DNA of 64,000 nt from Dehalococcoidia bacterium. Its GTDB lineage: Bacteria; Chloroflexota; Dehalococcoidia; Lucifugimonadales; Lucifugimonadaceae. Each line of letters starts with the position of its first letter. Position 1 is the first letter of the stretch. The notes under the pieces are model-generated. The model searched no databases. It worked only from the letters and a program-made list of their open reading frames with translations, and was not told the DNA's origin. A program made the position numbers and the translations under genes. Positions 16,799 through 25,471 of this stretch are shown here, piece after piece. Location: positions 25,912 to 89,911 of the forward strand of contig DUCO01000015.1 of assembly GCA_012959765.1 (NCBI GenBank). The letters run 5' to 3'.

Positions 16799-16880
16799 GC
16801 GTCCCTACCGGGAGGGAGTTAGAGGGTGGGGGAATGCGACGCGCGACCAAGCACGAATGTGCGCCCGGAGCCAACGCTAA
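16799..16880. repeat. Dispersed repeat family C, copy 3
   Basis: Contains GAATGCGACGCGCGACCAAG and CACGAATGTGCGCCCGGAGC; on the minus strand it begins immediately after the crcB stop codon. Confidence 0.85.
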
Positions 16881-17255
16881 CTACACCATCCGCACAGCCC
16901 TGAACCCCGCATACATCGCAATCAACCCGCCAACATTCGTCAGCACCATATTCGCACCAAACCAACCCCACTCAGAAGCCCGCGCCATCTGAACATTATC
17001 GAAAGCAAACGTCGAAAACGTAGTAAACGCCCCCAGAAACCCAACCAACGCAATCACCCGCATATTCTCGCTAATCCACCCACGCTCCTCACTCGCAGCC
17101 CAAATCAGCCCGAACAGCAGCGCCCCGATCATATTTGCAACGAAAACACCCCACGGCATCCCACTTACGCCATCTCGCTGAAAAAGAACCCCAACCCCAT
17201 AGCGAGTCAGCGTACCCGCAGCCCCCGCAAGTGCAATGTAAACAATCTTCTCCAC
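16881..17255 (-). CDS. crcB: Fluoride channel CrcB/Fluc
   Basis: 124 residues from GTG 17255, chosen because GAGG lies nine bases upstream and family members begin close to the GAAGTLTRYG motif; the ATG at 17279 adds eight residues. Four membrane helices are visible, with the conserved Asn in VANMIGALLFG and the signature GFLGAFTTFSTF that lines the fluoride path and Na+ site. Fluc exports fluoride as a dual-topology dimer. No convincing fluoride riboswitch is present upstream. The stop codon abuts a family C repeat. Confidence 0.93.
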   Translation of the reverse strand: MEKIVYIALAGAAGTLTRYGVGVLFQRDGVSGMPWGVFVANMIGALLFGLIWAASEERGWISENMRVIALVGFLGAFTTFSTFAFDNVQMARASEWGWFGANMVLTNVGGLIAMYAGFRAVRMV

Positions 17256-17588
17256 AGCAAATTCCCTCACCAAACGCATCGCGCGCCAATTCTATTACGC
17301 ATGAGTGTCAGCCTTTCCCGGTTATTAACCTCACCGGTCCCAGTCGTACTCACACCCATAGGCTCGCACCTGCGGGTCAGAAGGAACTGAGTTCAAACCA
17401 AATGGCATAAGACAATAACAAGCACGACAGCAGATCTTGACCTAAATCGCACGGCCCTACCCCCTCAAGCCTCACGAACAAACAAACGGCAAACTGCAAC
17501 AGGCATGATCCTTCAGGAGAATCAAGATCGAATCCGCAAGCGCAGCTCCAAAATCAAACTCAATATCAAAAATCCTCGTTGCCGAAGA
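17256..17588. other. Intergenic region without recognised gene
   Basis: 333 bp upstream of crcB. Open frames here are short and lack family-like sequence. A stretch at 17305-17345 faintly resembles the 3' half of a fluoride riboswitch on the minus strand, but the conserved 5' half is missing. Confidence 0.5.
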
Positions 17589-17756
17589 TTAGGTGTCGGG
17601 TCGAAGCTCGTCTGCTTCAAGCAACGCAGTCAGCCGCTCGATGATCGCCCGCGGTGTTTGCGGCTCTCCGTCGCCTGAAAACACAACGGTGTTGGGACTA
17701 GACATCACCCGGGCTCGCTTGGCAGCGGACTCTAGTATTTTGGTCGTGGTATTCAT
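17589..17756 (-). CDS. Possible small protein (55 aa)
   Basis: ATG 17756 to TAA 17589, 42 bp downstream of the amidohydrolase on the same strand. It reads MNTTTKILESAAKRARVMSS and continues with a segment containing FSGDGEPQTP and IIERLTALLEADELRPDT. Composition is protein-like (helical, charged) but there is no convincing ribosome-binding site and no family I recognise. It could be an adaptor-like small protein or the N-terminal remnant of a larger gene. Confidence 0.35.
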   Translation of the reverse strand: MNTTTKILESAAKRARVMSSPNTVVFSGDGEPQTPRAIIERLTALLEADELRPDT

Positions 17757-17797
17757 CGTCAATCAGCCGTCTTTACGTGTTGCTGGGTTTGGTGGTT

Positions 17798-18988
17798 TTA
17801 CGCTGTCCAGGGATTAGTCGGCGGAGTCGACGGCCAGTCATCGCGTGACCGTGCGTTTTTGTCCCACACAACCTGTCCATCTTTAATTGTCATCTGGCAT
17901 ACGATTCGCTTGTTGGTTCGGTATGCCCTGTTGCCGGATCCATTGTCGGTAAGGCCGAAGTCACCTTCAGCGACTTCCAATACCGCGATATCGGCAAAAG
18001 CGGTTTGCCCAATGTTCCCTAGCTCGGGATGGCCGATAGTTTGAGCTGGGACCCAGGTTGAGCGAGCGATGATGTCTGGCAAATCCATGCCCAGTGCCAT
18101 CAATTTAGTCATCGTTTCGGGCATTGTGCTTTGATTCACCAGTATGCTCGATGTGTGCATGTCGGTCGAAACGGTGTCGGGCGGGAATCCCTGCTCAATG
18201 GCGTGCTTGGCAATTCGGAACGAAAAACTTCCCGCTCCGTGCCCAACATCAAATTTGACTCCACGTTCGCGAGCTTCGAAGAAGTACGGCTTAACCTTGT
18301 CATTGGAGTCGATCATCGGCTTGTCGAATCCGTAGCAGTGGGTGGTCATATCACCGGGGCGGAGGTGCTCTAATAACATTTCGTTATTAGGGCGAGATTT
18401 GATCGGAGCCTGATCGACCATCACGAAAACACCGGTGTTTTTGGCGGCCTGCACCCCCCGATCTAGCGGTTCCCAGCCGGGTCCACGATAATGGGCGACT
18501 TTTACGCCAACGATGCGATCTGGACGTTGAGCGATTTTCGCTGAGGTGAGATCGATCGACATTCCTTCCAGATCCTGCTCGGGCAACCCAACCATTCCCT
18601 CGCCTACGATATTCAGTAAGGCAAACACATTTGTCCTGGCGGGAGAGATTATTTTCTCGTCAAAATCGTCGAATGTGAGGTGCCCTGATCCGCCCACATC
18701 AACTGCGGTTGTGGTGCCTTCTGGCAGGCAATGCGCATCGGGATGAACAGCCGCTACATACCCGTAAAAATGAGCATGTAAATCAATCAGACCAGGCGTA
18801 ACGATAAGTCCGGTAACGTCAGCAACTCGACTCGAAAGTGCCGGAGAAATGTCCTTGTCAACGAGCGAAATATATCGCCCCACGATCGCCACATCGAACA
18901 GTCCATCGACGTTGTTTGCGGGGTCGATAACGCGCCCGCCTTTAAGGAGTAAATCGTACTTTCCGGATGCCTTGCTTATCGTTGTCAT
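17798..18988 (-). CDS. Amidohydrolase, cog3964 type (paralogue)
   Basis: 396 residues from ATG 18988, which has GAGG five bases upstream; the open frame extends to 19006. Binuclear metal site: H71 and H73 (DLHAHF), carboxylated K163 (GVKVAHY), H217 (TTHCYG), H250 (DVGHGA) and D276 (STDMH). It is about 70% identical by eye to the divergent gene at 19456, with the same residue numbering, so the pair is a local inverted duplication. Known cog3964 enzymes cleave acetylated 2-hydroxy acids and often neighbour a SelA-like PLP enzyme, as here (20767-21888). Cytoplasmic. Confidence 0.9.
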   Translation of the reverse strand: MTTISKASGKYDLLLKGGRVIDPANNVDGLFDVAIVGRYISLVDKDISPALSSRVADVTGLIVTPGLIDLHAHFYGYVAAVHPDAHCLPEGTTTAVDVGGSGHLTFDDFDEKIISPARTNVFALLNIVGEGMVGLPEQDLEGMSIDLTSAKIAQRPDRIVGVKVAHYRGPGWEPLDRGVQAAKNTGVFVMVDQAPIKSRPNNEMLLEHLRPGDMTTHCYGFDKPMIDSNDKVKPYFFEARERGVKFDVGHGAGSFSFRIAKHAIEQGFPPDTVSTDMHTSSILVNQSTMPETMTKLMALGMDLPDIIARSTWVPAQTIGHPELGNIGQTAFADIAVLEVAEGDFGLTDNGSGNRAYRTNKRIVCQMTIKDGQVVWDKNARSRDDWPSTPPTNPWTA

Positions 18989-19455
18989 GAGAACCTCAAA
19001 AACCATGTGCGAAAATTATGTGATCTATTAATTCGATGCTCGGCGACATACTAGTCTTGCTGAGGTAATTAAGGCAGTTTTTGCGGACGAAATTCACTGA
19101 AATTAGACGGTATTTTAAGGTGTTTTCTCCGAGATTCCAGCTCCGAAAATCGTAGCGGCATTCCGGGTAATTATTGAGATCGGGCTAGATACGAAAATGG
19201 CACACCGGAATGCGGTGATTTGTGACGGAAATTCGTCTTGTGGATTCAACGTCTTATTTCGCACGGTAGAAAGCGTTGTTCGCACCTGGCGAAAAAGCAG
19301 GAAATTGAGGCGGTTTTCAGCGTTTGAGCAGATATTGACTGGTTTTACTTACTCGACGCGCATATAGGAGCGTTATGGAGCGTAATAGTGAGGCTAATAT
19401 GTGGCGGAATCGATAAACATCTAACGGCATATATTTAGTGCGATCTGAGGTTCAA
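18989..19455. promoter_or_regulatory. Shared intergenic region of divergent amidohydrolase pair
   Basis: 467 bp between two divergently transcribed paralogues, AT-richer than its surroundings and without a plausible gene. It must contain both promoters. It includes the inverted repeat at 19158-19213 and several TTTT/AAAA tracts. Confidence 0.6.
19158..19213. promoter_or_regulatory. Inverted repeat, possible operator
   Basis: GCATTCCGG at 19158-19166 and CCGGAATGC at 19205-19213, a perfect 9-bp inverted pair with a 38-bp spacer, roughly central between the two divergent starts. No T-tract, so a regulator site is more likely than a terminator. Confidence 0.45.
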
Positions 19456-20646
19456 ATGGTGGCCGAGCAAATAACCGAGCGGATATACGATCTTCTTCTA
19501 AAAGGCGGGCGCGTTATCGACCCCGCAAACAACGTCGATGGATTGTTCGACGTGGCGATTGTGGGGCGATTCATAGCGCTCGTCGACAAGGATATTTCGC
19601 CAGATCTCGCCAAAACAGTTGCCGACGTCAGCGGCCATGTGGTTACGCCGGGTCTTATAGACATTCATGCGCACTTTTTTGGAATAAAAGGGGGGGTGCT
19701 TCCCGACGCACATTGCCTGCCACAGGGCACAACAACTGGTGTTGATGCCGGCGGTTCTGGTCATCGAACATTTGATGAATTCAACGACACTATCATCACG
19801 CAATCACTCATGAATGTATTCGCACTGATCAACATCGTCGGTGAAGGGATGATTGGCGAACCCGAACAAGATCTCGAAGATATGGATGCCGAACTAACAG
19901 CCGCAAAAATCAATCAGCGGCCCGACCGAATCGTTGGTGTAAAAGTCGCCCACTACATGGGGCCGGGATGGGCTCCGCTCGATCGCGGTGTTGAAGCCGC
20001 TGAAGATGGTGGCGTTTTCTTGATGGTCGACCAGTCGCCGATTCATACCCGCCCAATGAAAGAAATGATGCTCGATCACCTTCGTTCAGGCGATATAGTG
20101 ACTCACTGTTACGCGCTCAGCAAACCAATGACCGATGTCGATGACAAGGTGAAACCGTATTTCTTCGAGGCAAGAGACCGTGGTGTGAAATTCGACGTCG
20201 GGCACGGTTCAGGGAGTTTCTCGTTCCGCATCGCCAAAGCCGCGATCGAACAGGGGCTTCTACCCGATACTGTTTCCACCGATATGCATGAGCCAAGCAT
20301 CATGTTCAATCAGGCAACGATGCCCGAAACGATGACAAAATTGCTTGCGTTAGGCATGGATTTAGCCGACATCGTGAAGAGGTCTACCTGGGATCCGGCA
20401 GTGGCGATTGGTCACCCCGAACTTGGAAAACTTGGGCAAACATCACTCGCTGATATCGCAGTGCTCGAAATTGCTGAGGGTGATTTTGGTCTGACCGACA
20501 ATGGGACCGGCTACCGAGTTTTTCCAGCAGATAAACGAATCGTGTGCCAGATGACGATCAAGGACGGAAAAGTCGTTTGGGACAAGAACGGTAAATCACG
20601 CGAAAGCTGGACCGCCACTCTGCCAACAAATCCTGCGCTGGACTAG
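19456..20646 (+). CDS. Amidohydrolase, cog3964 type (paralogue)
   Basis: 396 residues from ATG 19456 (GAGG five bases upstream); an in-frame GTG at 19438 is less likely. Same ligand set and numbering as 17798-18988: H71, H73, K163, H217, H250, D276. The differences cluster in residues 75-115 (HFFGIKGGVLPDAHC against HFYGYVAAVHPDAHC), close to where the substrate would enter, so the two paralogues may differ in specificity. It converges with the SelA-like PLP gene; a hairpin lies between the two stops. Confidence 0.9.
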   Translation: MVAEQITERIYDLLLKGGRVIDPANNVDGLFDVAIVGRFIALVDKDISPDLAKTVADVSGHVVTPGLIDIHAHFFGIKGGVLPDAHCLPQGTTTGVDAGGSGHRTFDEFNDTIITQSLMNVFALINIVGEGMIGEPEQDLEDMDAELTAAKINQRPDRIVGVKVAHYMGPGWAPLDRGVEAAEDGGVFLMVDQSPIHTRPMKEMMLDHLRSGDIVTHCYALSKPMTDVDDKVKPYFFEARDRGVKFDVGHGSGSFSFRIAKAAIEQGLLPDTVSTDMHEPSIMFNQATMPETMTKLLALGMDLADIVKRSTWDPAVAIGHPELGKLGQTSLADIAVLEIAEGDFGLTDNGTGYRVFPADKRIVCQMTIKDGKVVWDKNGKSRESWTATLPTNPALD

Positions 20647-20699
20647 TAATCGAGACCGGAGCCAAGTGTTGTTTAATCAGCAGGATTCGCAGAAGATAC

Positions 20700-20758
20700 C
20701 ACCGGAGTACCAAACTAGCAGGGCAACCAAAAAGACCTGCAGATCTAGCACTCCGGTG
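20700..20758. terminator. Hairpin between convergent genes
   Basis: CACCGGAGT (20700-20708) pairs with ACTCCGGTG (20750-20758), with an inner GCAGG/CCTGC pair. There is no long T-tract, so it could be a weak bidirectional terminator or an RNA-stabilising stem. Confidence 0.55.
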
Positions 20759-20766
20759 ACGAAATA

Positions 20767-21888
20767 TTAGCCGAGCACTTCGGCTAATCTGGCTCCCAGA
20801 ACGGGCCCCTCGCCAGGCTGAAGATTTATCGGGTTGACCGACATCGCATCTTCATTGGCGTCATATGTCATGAACACTCGCGGCTCACCATCAAGAAGCT
20901 GCTGAAGCAGTTCCTTAGGATTGCGGCCCGAATCGCTCGACTTCAGCCCGATCACTAGCGTCGGCACGTGGTATTTCGAAGCCGTTAGCTTGATGGACAT
21001 ATCGATCCCCCGAACGTCCTTCAGTTTTTCCTGAATCGGTGCCAATGTCTCTCGATACGCTGCAAACTGAGCTTCGTCGTCGGACTCCATGAACAGCTTC
21101 AACGCCGTGTGCAAACCAATCATTTCGTCCTTGGTGACCTTTTGGGGTCGACCAATCGAGTGGTTTGGAGCCGTGTTCAACGTGGCTGCTTCAATCAGGT
21201 CTTTCCTGCCGAACAGCAGACCCGCACCCTGCGGACCGCGTATGTACTTTCCACCAGACATTGTTACGAGGTCAGCGCCATCGTCGATATATTTTCGTAG
21301 ATTCGATTTAGGTGGCAACATAGCCGCGGCGTCAACGATAACCGGCACGCCGCGGGCATGAGCGATTTCGGAGACTTCGCTCAACGTAAGACCATTAGTT
21401 AGCACGCCAGGCCCAAACAAGTACGCGACTGCGGCGGTGTTGTCGTTGATCGAAAGATCAAGTTCTTCAGCTAAGCAACCGTTTACCGAACCTGCCTCAT
21501 TGAACTTGGCACCAGCGAATGTGTACATATCACTGTATCCACCACGGTGAATTTTCTGAATAGCGAGTTCGTTTTTCATCCCGGTTGTGTTCGGTAATTG
21601 CCGTACATAACCGACGTTACTTCCGGTCATACAAGCAGCAATCGAAAGCACGACGCCACCAGCTGCGCCACTCACTACCATGCCACCTTCGGCACCGGTG
21701 ACTTGCGCAATGTATTCGCCGACTTTTTCATTGAGCTCGACTAGCCCAACGAACGCAGTTGAAGCCAAAGCCATAGCCTCGATCACTTCTGGTCGGGGCA
21801 TTGAACCGCCGAAAGATGTAATTGTTCCGGCAGCATGAATTACGGGTTTGATTCCGAGTTCGTCATAAACACGGTTGTTAATGGTCAC
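20767..21888 (-). CDS. SelA-fold PLP-dependent lyase (DgaE-like)
   Basis: 373 residues of the SelA-like branch of fold-type I PLP enzymes. D186 (VPVIVDAAAM) should bind the pyridine nitrogen and K214 (MSGGKYIRGPQG) the PLP aldehyde; GxAGG (SGAAGGVVLS) forms the phosphate cup. These proteins are often called selenocysteine synthase, but this size and the lack of the tRNA-binding N-domain fit ammonia-lyase/epimerase members such as D-glucosaminate-6-phosphate ammonia-lyase. It is the last gene of the SBP-DppB-DppC-deacylase operon, 20 bp after the N-acyl-D-amino-acid deacylase, so it may deaminate the amino acid that enzyme frees. Confidence 0.82.
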   Translation of the reverse strand: MTINNRVYDELGIKPVIHAAGTITSFGGSMPRPEVIEAMALASTAFVGLVELNEKVGEYIAQVTGAEGGMVVSGAAGGVVLSIAACMTGSNVGYVRQLPNTTGMKNELAIQKIHRGGYSDMYTFAGAKFNEAGSVNGCLAEELDLSINDNTAAVAYLFGPGVLTNGLTLSEVSEIAHARGVPVIVDAAAMLPPKSNLRKYIDDGADLVTMSGGKYIRGPQGAGLLFGRKDLIEAATLNTAPNHSIGRPQKVTKDEMIGLHTALKLFMESDDEAQFAAYRETLAPIQEKLKDVRGIDMSIKLTASKYHVPTLVIGLKSSDSGRNPKELLQQLLDGEPRVFMTYDANEDAMSVNPINLQPGEGPVLGARLAEVLG

Positions 21889-21908
21889 GTTTTAAATCTT
21901 TCAAATTT

Positions 21909-23501
21909 CTATACGGCCTGTATTCCTTCACCCGACATAACACCGGTACACTCGGAATTTTCCACAACCGGCTGCCCGTTCACGAGCACGTGCGGAATTC
22001 CAATGGGGTGCATCATTGGGTCTTCGAAGGAAGAGAGGTCATTGATCATTTCTGGATCGAATACACAAATATCGGCACGGAATCCCTCTCGAATTTCACC
22101 ACGTTCGGCAAGTCCGAATCGTCGTGCAGGGTTTTGAGCCAGTCGCTGTACAAGCTGCTCAACCGGGTATCCGTGCCTGCGACGCAGCCGCCCCATAATT
22201 CGAGGGAAAGTGCCCCATGCACGCGGGTGCTGAAGTCCACCGACCGGTATTGCATCGGAACCAACCATGTAGTCGGGCCGATCTAGAAGACTCATCACGT
22301 CCTCTTCAACGGCACGCCATAGCCGAGCACTGCTCGGCGGCACACCGCGAAGTCCGCAAGAAAAACGTTCTTCGAGCATCACTTCGCAAATCATCTGCTC
22401 GATCGACGTTCCCCGCGCAGTCGCAACATCCGCAAAGCTCATACCCTCGTAATGGCGATTTTTTTTCGATGCTATCCAGGTCCAGCTGTAGCTATGCAAC
22501 ACCGAAGAATCTTTAGATTCAAGTTCGCGCACCAACATCGCCTTGGTTTCTTTGTCGGCCAGACGTCTCAAAGCAGCTTCAGTACCACCCTCGTGGAACC
22601 AGCTTGGGAAGTGAGATAGGGGGTGCCCGGAACCGACCGGGTAGGGGTACAACTCAAGAGTTACATCAACGCCATCATCTTTAGCGCGCTCGATCGGTTC
22701 CATGATTTCGTCTATACGACCTGCGTTATCTGCGCTCGTTCGATAGTGCTCGATGTGAACCTTTACACCAGAACGCCGCCCGATCTCTAGCGCTTCCTCA
22801 ACACCACCACCGAAATATGCTCGATCGACGTTGTGATTACGTGTGTGAATCGAAAACGTTTTGTCGTATCTGGCAGCTACTTTGCATAGTTCTACCAATT
22901 CTCGTGAATCAGAGAATGAATTCGGGTAGTACGAAAGGCCAGTTGCAAATCCACATGCGCCCTGCTCGAACGATTCTTCCATTGTTCGAATTGCGTGCCG
23001 AAGCACTTCGCCCCGTAGCGGAACATCTTCCATCCCCACTGCATCTAAACGAATCGGGCCGTGCCCGAGGAACATCGCCACGTTTGGAGCCGTTTTGTGG
23101 TGATAATTATTTAGGGCAGAGCCTATCGACGACATATCGAGATCTTCTGGCGGTAGGCCAAGAAGTCCTGAGAGATACTGTCGATACATCAGGTACTTTT
23201 TACGAGACAGTGGAGCGTACGTTAGCCCATCGGGGCCAACTATCTCGGTAGTGATACCTTGCCGCACGCCTTCAGCATGCTGACCATCGTTAAGCAAGGC
23301 TCCATCGGAATGAGCATGTGTATCGATGAAACCAGGGGAGACGACGTGGCCGGATGCATCGATCCGTTTTGAAGCTTCAGCCGCGCTCAAATCGCCAATC
23401 GCAGTTATTTTAGTATCGGTGATTCCGATGGAATTTTCAGCTCCGGGTGCCCCGGTTCCATCGACAACCAGCCCATTTTCGATTATTACGTCGAACTGCA
23501 T
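21909..23501 (-). CDS. N-acyl-D-amino-acid deacylase (D-aminoacylase family)
   Basis: 530 residues, typical length. Starts MQFDVIIENGLVVDGTGAPG; metal-binding HAH follows in GFIDTHAHSD; GITTEIVGPDGLTYAP occupies the place of the GNCG loop of classical D-aminoacylases, so the bridging Cys is absent, a variant common in environmental COG3653 members. Further hallmarks are FSIHTRNH, KVHIEHYR and the late Asp of MVGSDAIPVGG. The enzyme hydrolyses N-acylated D-amino acids or related amides in the cytoplasm. It sits directly after peptide-type permeases, so import followed by deacylation is a reasonable reading. Confidence 0.88.
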   Translation of the reverse strand: MQFDVIIENGLVVDGTGAPGAENSIGITDTKITAIGDLSAAEASKRIDASGHVVSPGFIDTHAHSDGALLNDGQHAEGVRQGITTEIVGPDGLTYAPLSRKKYLMYRQYLSGLLGLPPEDLDMSSIGSALNNYHHKTAPNVAMFLGHGPIRLDAVGMEDVPLRGEVLRHAIRTMEESFEQGACGFATGLSYYPNSFSDSRELVELCKVAARYDKTFSIHTRNHNVDRAYFGGGVEEALEIGRRSGVKVHIEHYRTSADNAGRIDEIMEPIERAKDDGVDVTLELYPYPVGSGHPLSHFPSWFHEGGTEAALRRLADKETKAMLVRELESKDSSVLHSYSWTWIASKKNRHYEGMSFADVATARGTSIEQMICEVMLEERFSCGLRGVPPSSARLWRAVEEDVMSLLDRPDYMVGSDAIPVGGLQHPRAWGTFPRIMGRLRRRHGYPVEQLVQRLAQNPARRFGLAERGEIREGFRADICVFDPEMINDLSSFEDPMMHPIGIPHVLVNGQPVVENSECTGVMSGEGIQAV

Positions 23502-23531
23502 TACCTGTTGCTTATCCCTTCGCCAATTAAA

Positions 23532-24446
23532 TTAGTCCAACTGGTTGAGTCGCGGGTCGAATCTGTCACGTAGCCAGTCACCGAGGAAGTTGAATGACAT
23601 CACGATCAAGAAAATCGCAACACCAGGCATGATCGACATCCACCAGGTGCTTGTCAGGAATTTTTGACCCTGAGCAATCATCAAGCCCCACGTAGGTACC
23701 GATGCTGGAACACCGACACCTAAGAAACTCAAGCCAGCTTCAGCGATGATCATCGATCCTGTCCGGAGTGTGGTTATCACGATGACCACGTGCATCACGT
23801 TCGGAAGAAGATGACGCACAATAATCCGAAAATCAGAGGCATTCATCACGCGTGACATCTCGACGTATTCACGTCCCCTTAAAGAAAGGACTTCACCACG
23901 AATATTTCTTGATCCTGCCGACCACGAACTTAAAGCGAGCAATGCCATCACCATGCCTAGGCTTGGCCCGACACTAATCGCCACAATTAACGCGATTAAC
24001 AAGAACGGCAAAGACGACCAAAGGTCTACGAGTCGCATCAGGATTTCATCGACCATCCCGCCGTAGTAACCTGCCACGATTCCAGTAGTAGTTCCCGCGA
24101 TCAGCCCAAAAGTAACTGCCACAGCGGCTACGAATAGCGAAATTCGAGCTCCGTACAACATTCGGCTGTACATATCTCGACCAAGGTTGTCTGTGCCAAG
24201 CCAGTGGGCCGAATCACCACCATCCAGCCATATAGGTGGAATATTTCGTGCACGAAGGTCACCTTTTTGTGGCTCGTATGGAGCCAGCAGGGGAGCGAAT
24301 ACAGCACTAAATACGATCACGAACATGATCACCCCGGGGATGACCGGCCAGCGCTTCATAAACCGAACGAACTGACCCGGAAAATCCGTAATCCCGCGAG
24401 ACGACGTTTGAGTCGTTCCCGTTGTAGTTGTTGATTGCTCAGTCAT
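23532..24446 (-). CDS. Peptide/nickel-type ABC transporter permease, DppC-like
   Basis: 304 residues from ATG 24446, which lies inside the 3' end of the dppB-like gene (8-bp overlap ATGACTGA). The Thr-rich N-terminal tail (MTEQSTTTTGTTQTSSRG) is unusual. It is followed by the first helix, the GTDNLGRDMYSRML segment, the EAA loop (EVLSLRGREYVEMSR) and the terminal LGDWLRDRFDPRLNQ. It pairs with the neighbouring DppB-like protein. No ATPase genes follow; the next gene is the D-aminoacylase, 31 bp downstream. Confidence 0.92.
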   Translation of the reverse strand: MTEQSTTTTGTTQTSSRGITDFPGQFVRFMKRWPVIPGVIMFVIVFSAVFAPLLAPYEPQKGDLRARNIPPIWLDGGDSAHWLGTDNLGRDMYSRMLYGARISLFVAAVAVTFGLIAGTTTGIVAGYYGGMVDEILMRLVDLWSSLPFLLIALIVAISVGPSLGMVMALLALSSWSAGSRNIRGEVLSLRGREYVEMSRVMNASDFRIIVRHLLPNVMHVVIVITTLRTGSMIIAEAGLSFLGVGVPASVPTWGLMIAQGQKFLTSTWWMSIMPGVAIFLIVMSFNFLGDWLRDRFDPRLNQLD

Positions 24447-25389
24447 ATCGGATTCTCGGATCAATTACTGCATAGAGAACGTCTGCCAGGAAGTTCATAA
24501 AGACGTAAGCCGAACCAAACAGAAGTACAACTCCCGCGAGCACGGGGAAGTCGTTGTCTAATGAGGCCTGAACAGCCAACCGTCCGATTCCAGGCCATGC
24601 GAATACCGCTTCAACGAAAACGCTGCCCGTAATAAATGATGCAAGCACCAACGCCGATACGGTCAAAGGCTGTATGAGCGCATTCCGCAATGCATGCTTC
24701 CAAATAACTTTCTGAACTCCGACACCCTTTGCTCGAGCGAGTTTCACAAACTCAGAATCGAGCACTTCGAGCATCGAGGAACGAGTCAATCTCAAATACG
24801 ATGCCCATGGGTCGAACCCGAGCACCATCGCAGGCATCACAAAATAAGAAACCTGAGTCCAGAACGGATCGGTTGATGGTGCTTTCGTCGCTGGAGGGAA
24901 CCAATCTAATCTCACAGCGAAGACAAGGATCATCAGGATTGCGAGCCAAAAGGCAGGAGTCGCCTGGCCGATAAGAGCGACCGAACGAGTTAAATAGTCC
25001 CAGGCAGAGCCGCGTTTGACCGCCGATAACACCCCCAATCCCACACCGGGTATCGAGGCCAATAGCCAGGCTATAGCGGCCAGCTGTAACGTGGCCGGCA
25101 GCTTTTCGCCTATCATCTTCGTTACAGGACGTTGCGCAGCGATGCTCTCGCCGAGATCACCACGAACGACGGCGCCCATCCATTTCGAATATTGAACGTG
25201 GAACGGACGATCAAGCCCCCACTTCTGTCGAAGCTTATGGAGGGTCTCTTCACTGATTCCGTACGAGTCATCTCTAACGTAAATTAGAAGGGGGTCTGGG
25301 CCCAATCTCGAGAGACCAAATACGACGAACGTGATTCCCCACAGCGTTAGCAAAGCGAATATTGCACGTCGAATGAAAAATTTTCTCAT
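24439..25389 (-). CDS. Peptide/nickel-type ABC transporter permease, DppB-like
   Basis: 316 residues with the DppB start MRKFFIRRAIFALLTLWGIT, KWGLDRPFHVQYSKW, GDLGES, the EAA loop EVLDSEFVKLARAKGV-KHALRNALI, and the end DPRIRYD. Clearly homologous to the gene at 2110 but not a recent copy. It lies 82 bp downstream of its solute-binding protein, with a hairpin in the gap. Confidence 0.93.
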   Translation of the reverse strand: MRKFFIRRAIFALLTLWGITFVVFGLSRLGPDPLLIYVRDDSYGISEETLHKLRQKWGLDRPFHVQYSKWMGAVVRGDLGESIAAQRPVTKMIGEKLPATLQLAAIAWLLASIPGVGLGVLSAVKRGSAWDYLTRSVALIGQATPAFWLAILMILVFAVRLDWFPPATKAPSTDPFWTQVSYFVMPAMVLGFDPWASYLRLTRSSMLEVLDSEFVKLARAKGVGVQKVIWKHALRNALIQPLTVSALVLASFITGSVFVEAVFAWPGIGRLAVQASLDNDFPVLAGVVLLFGSAYVFMNFLADVLYAVIDPRIRYD

Positions 25390-25415
25390 TAAGAACCCAA
25401 GCCATCTCCTAAAAT

Positions 25416-25451
25416 GGCCGATTCCGCAAATTGCTATCTGCAGAATCGGCC
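25416..25451 (-). terminator. Hairpin between SBP and permease genes
   Basis: GGCCGATTC and GAATCGGCC arms (25416-25424, 25443-25451) with additional GCA/TGC pairing inside. On the minus strand only ATTTTAGGAG follows, so this is a weak terminator or 3'-stabilising stem near the permease ribosome-binding site. Confidence 0.6.
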
Positions 25452-25471
25452 AAATTAGAAGGAGGAATTTA

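Noticed and set aside
17290..17350. Possible fluoride riboswitch upstream of crcB
   Set aside because: Minus-strand AACCGGGAAAGGCTGACACTC recalls the 3' part of the motif, but the conserved GGnGATG 5' half and the final CUCCUAC are missing, and the distance to the gene is not typical.
20767..21888. Annotation as selenocysteine synthase (SelA)
   Set aside because: The protein lacks the N-terminal tRNA-binding domain and is about 90 residues shorter than bacterial SelA; the context is catabolic and no selB/selC-like feature is seen.
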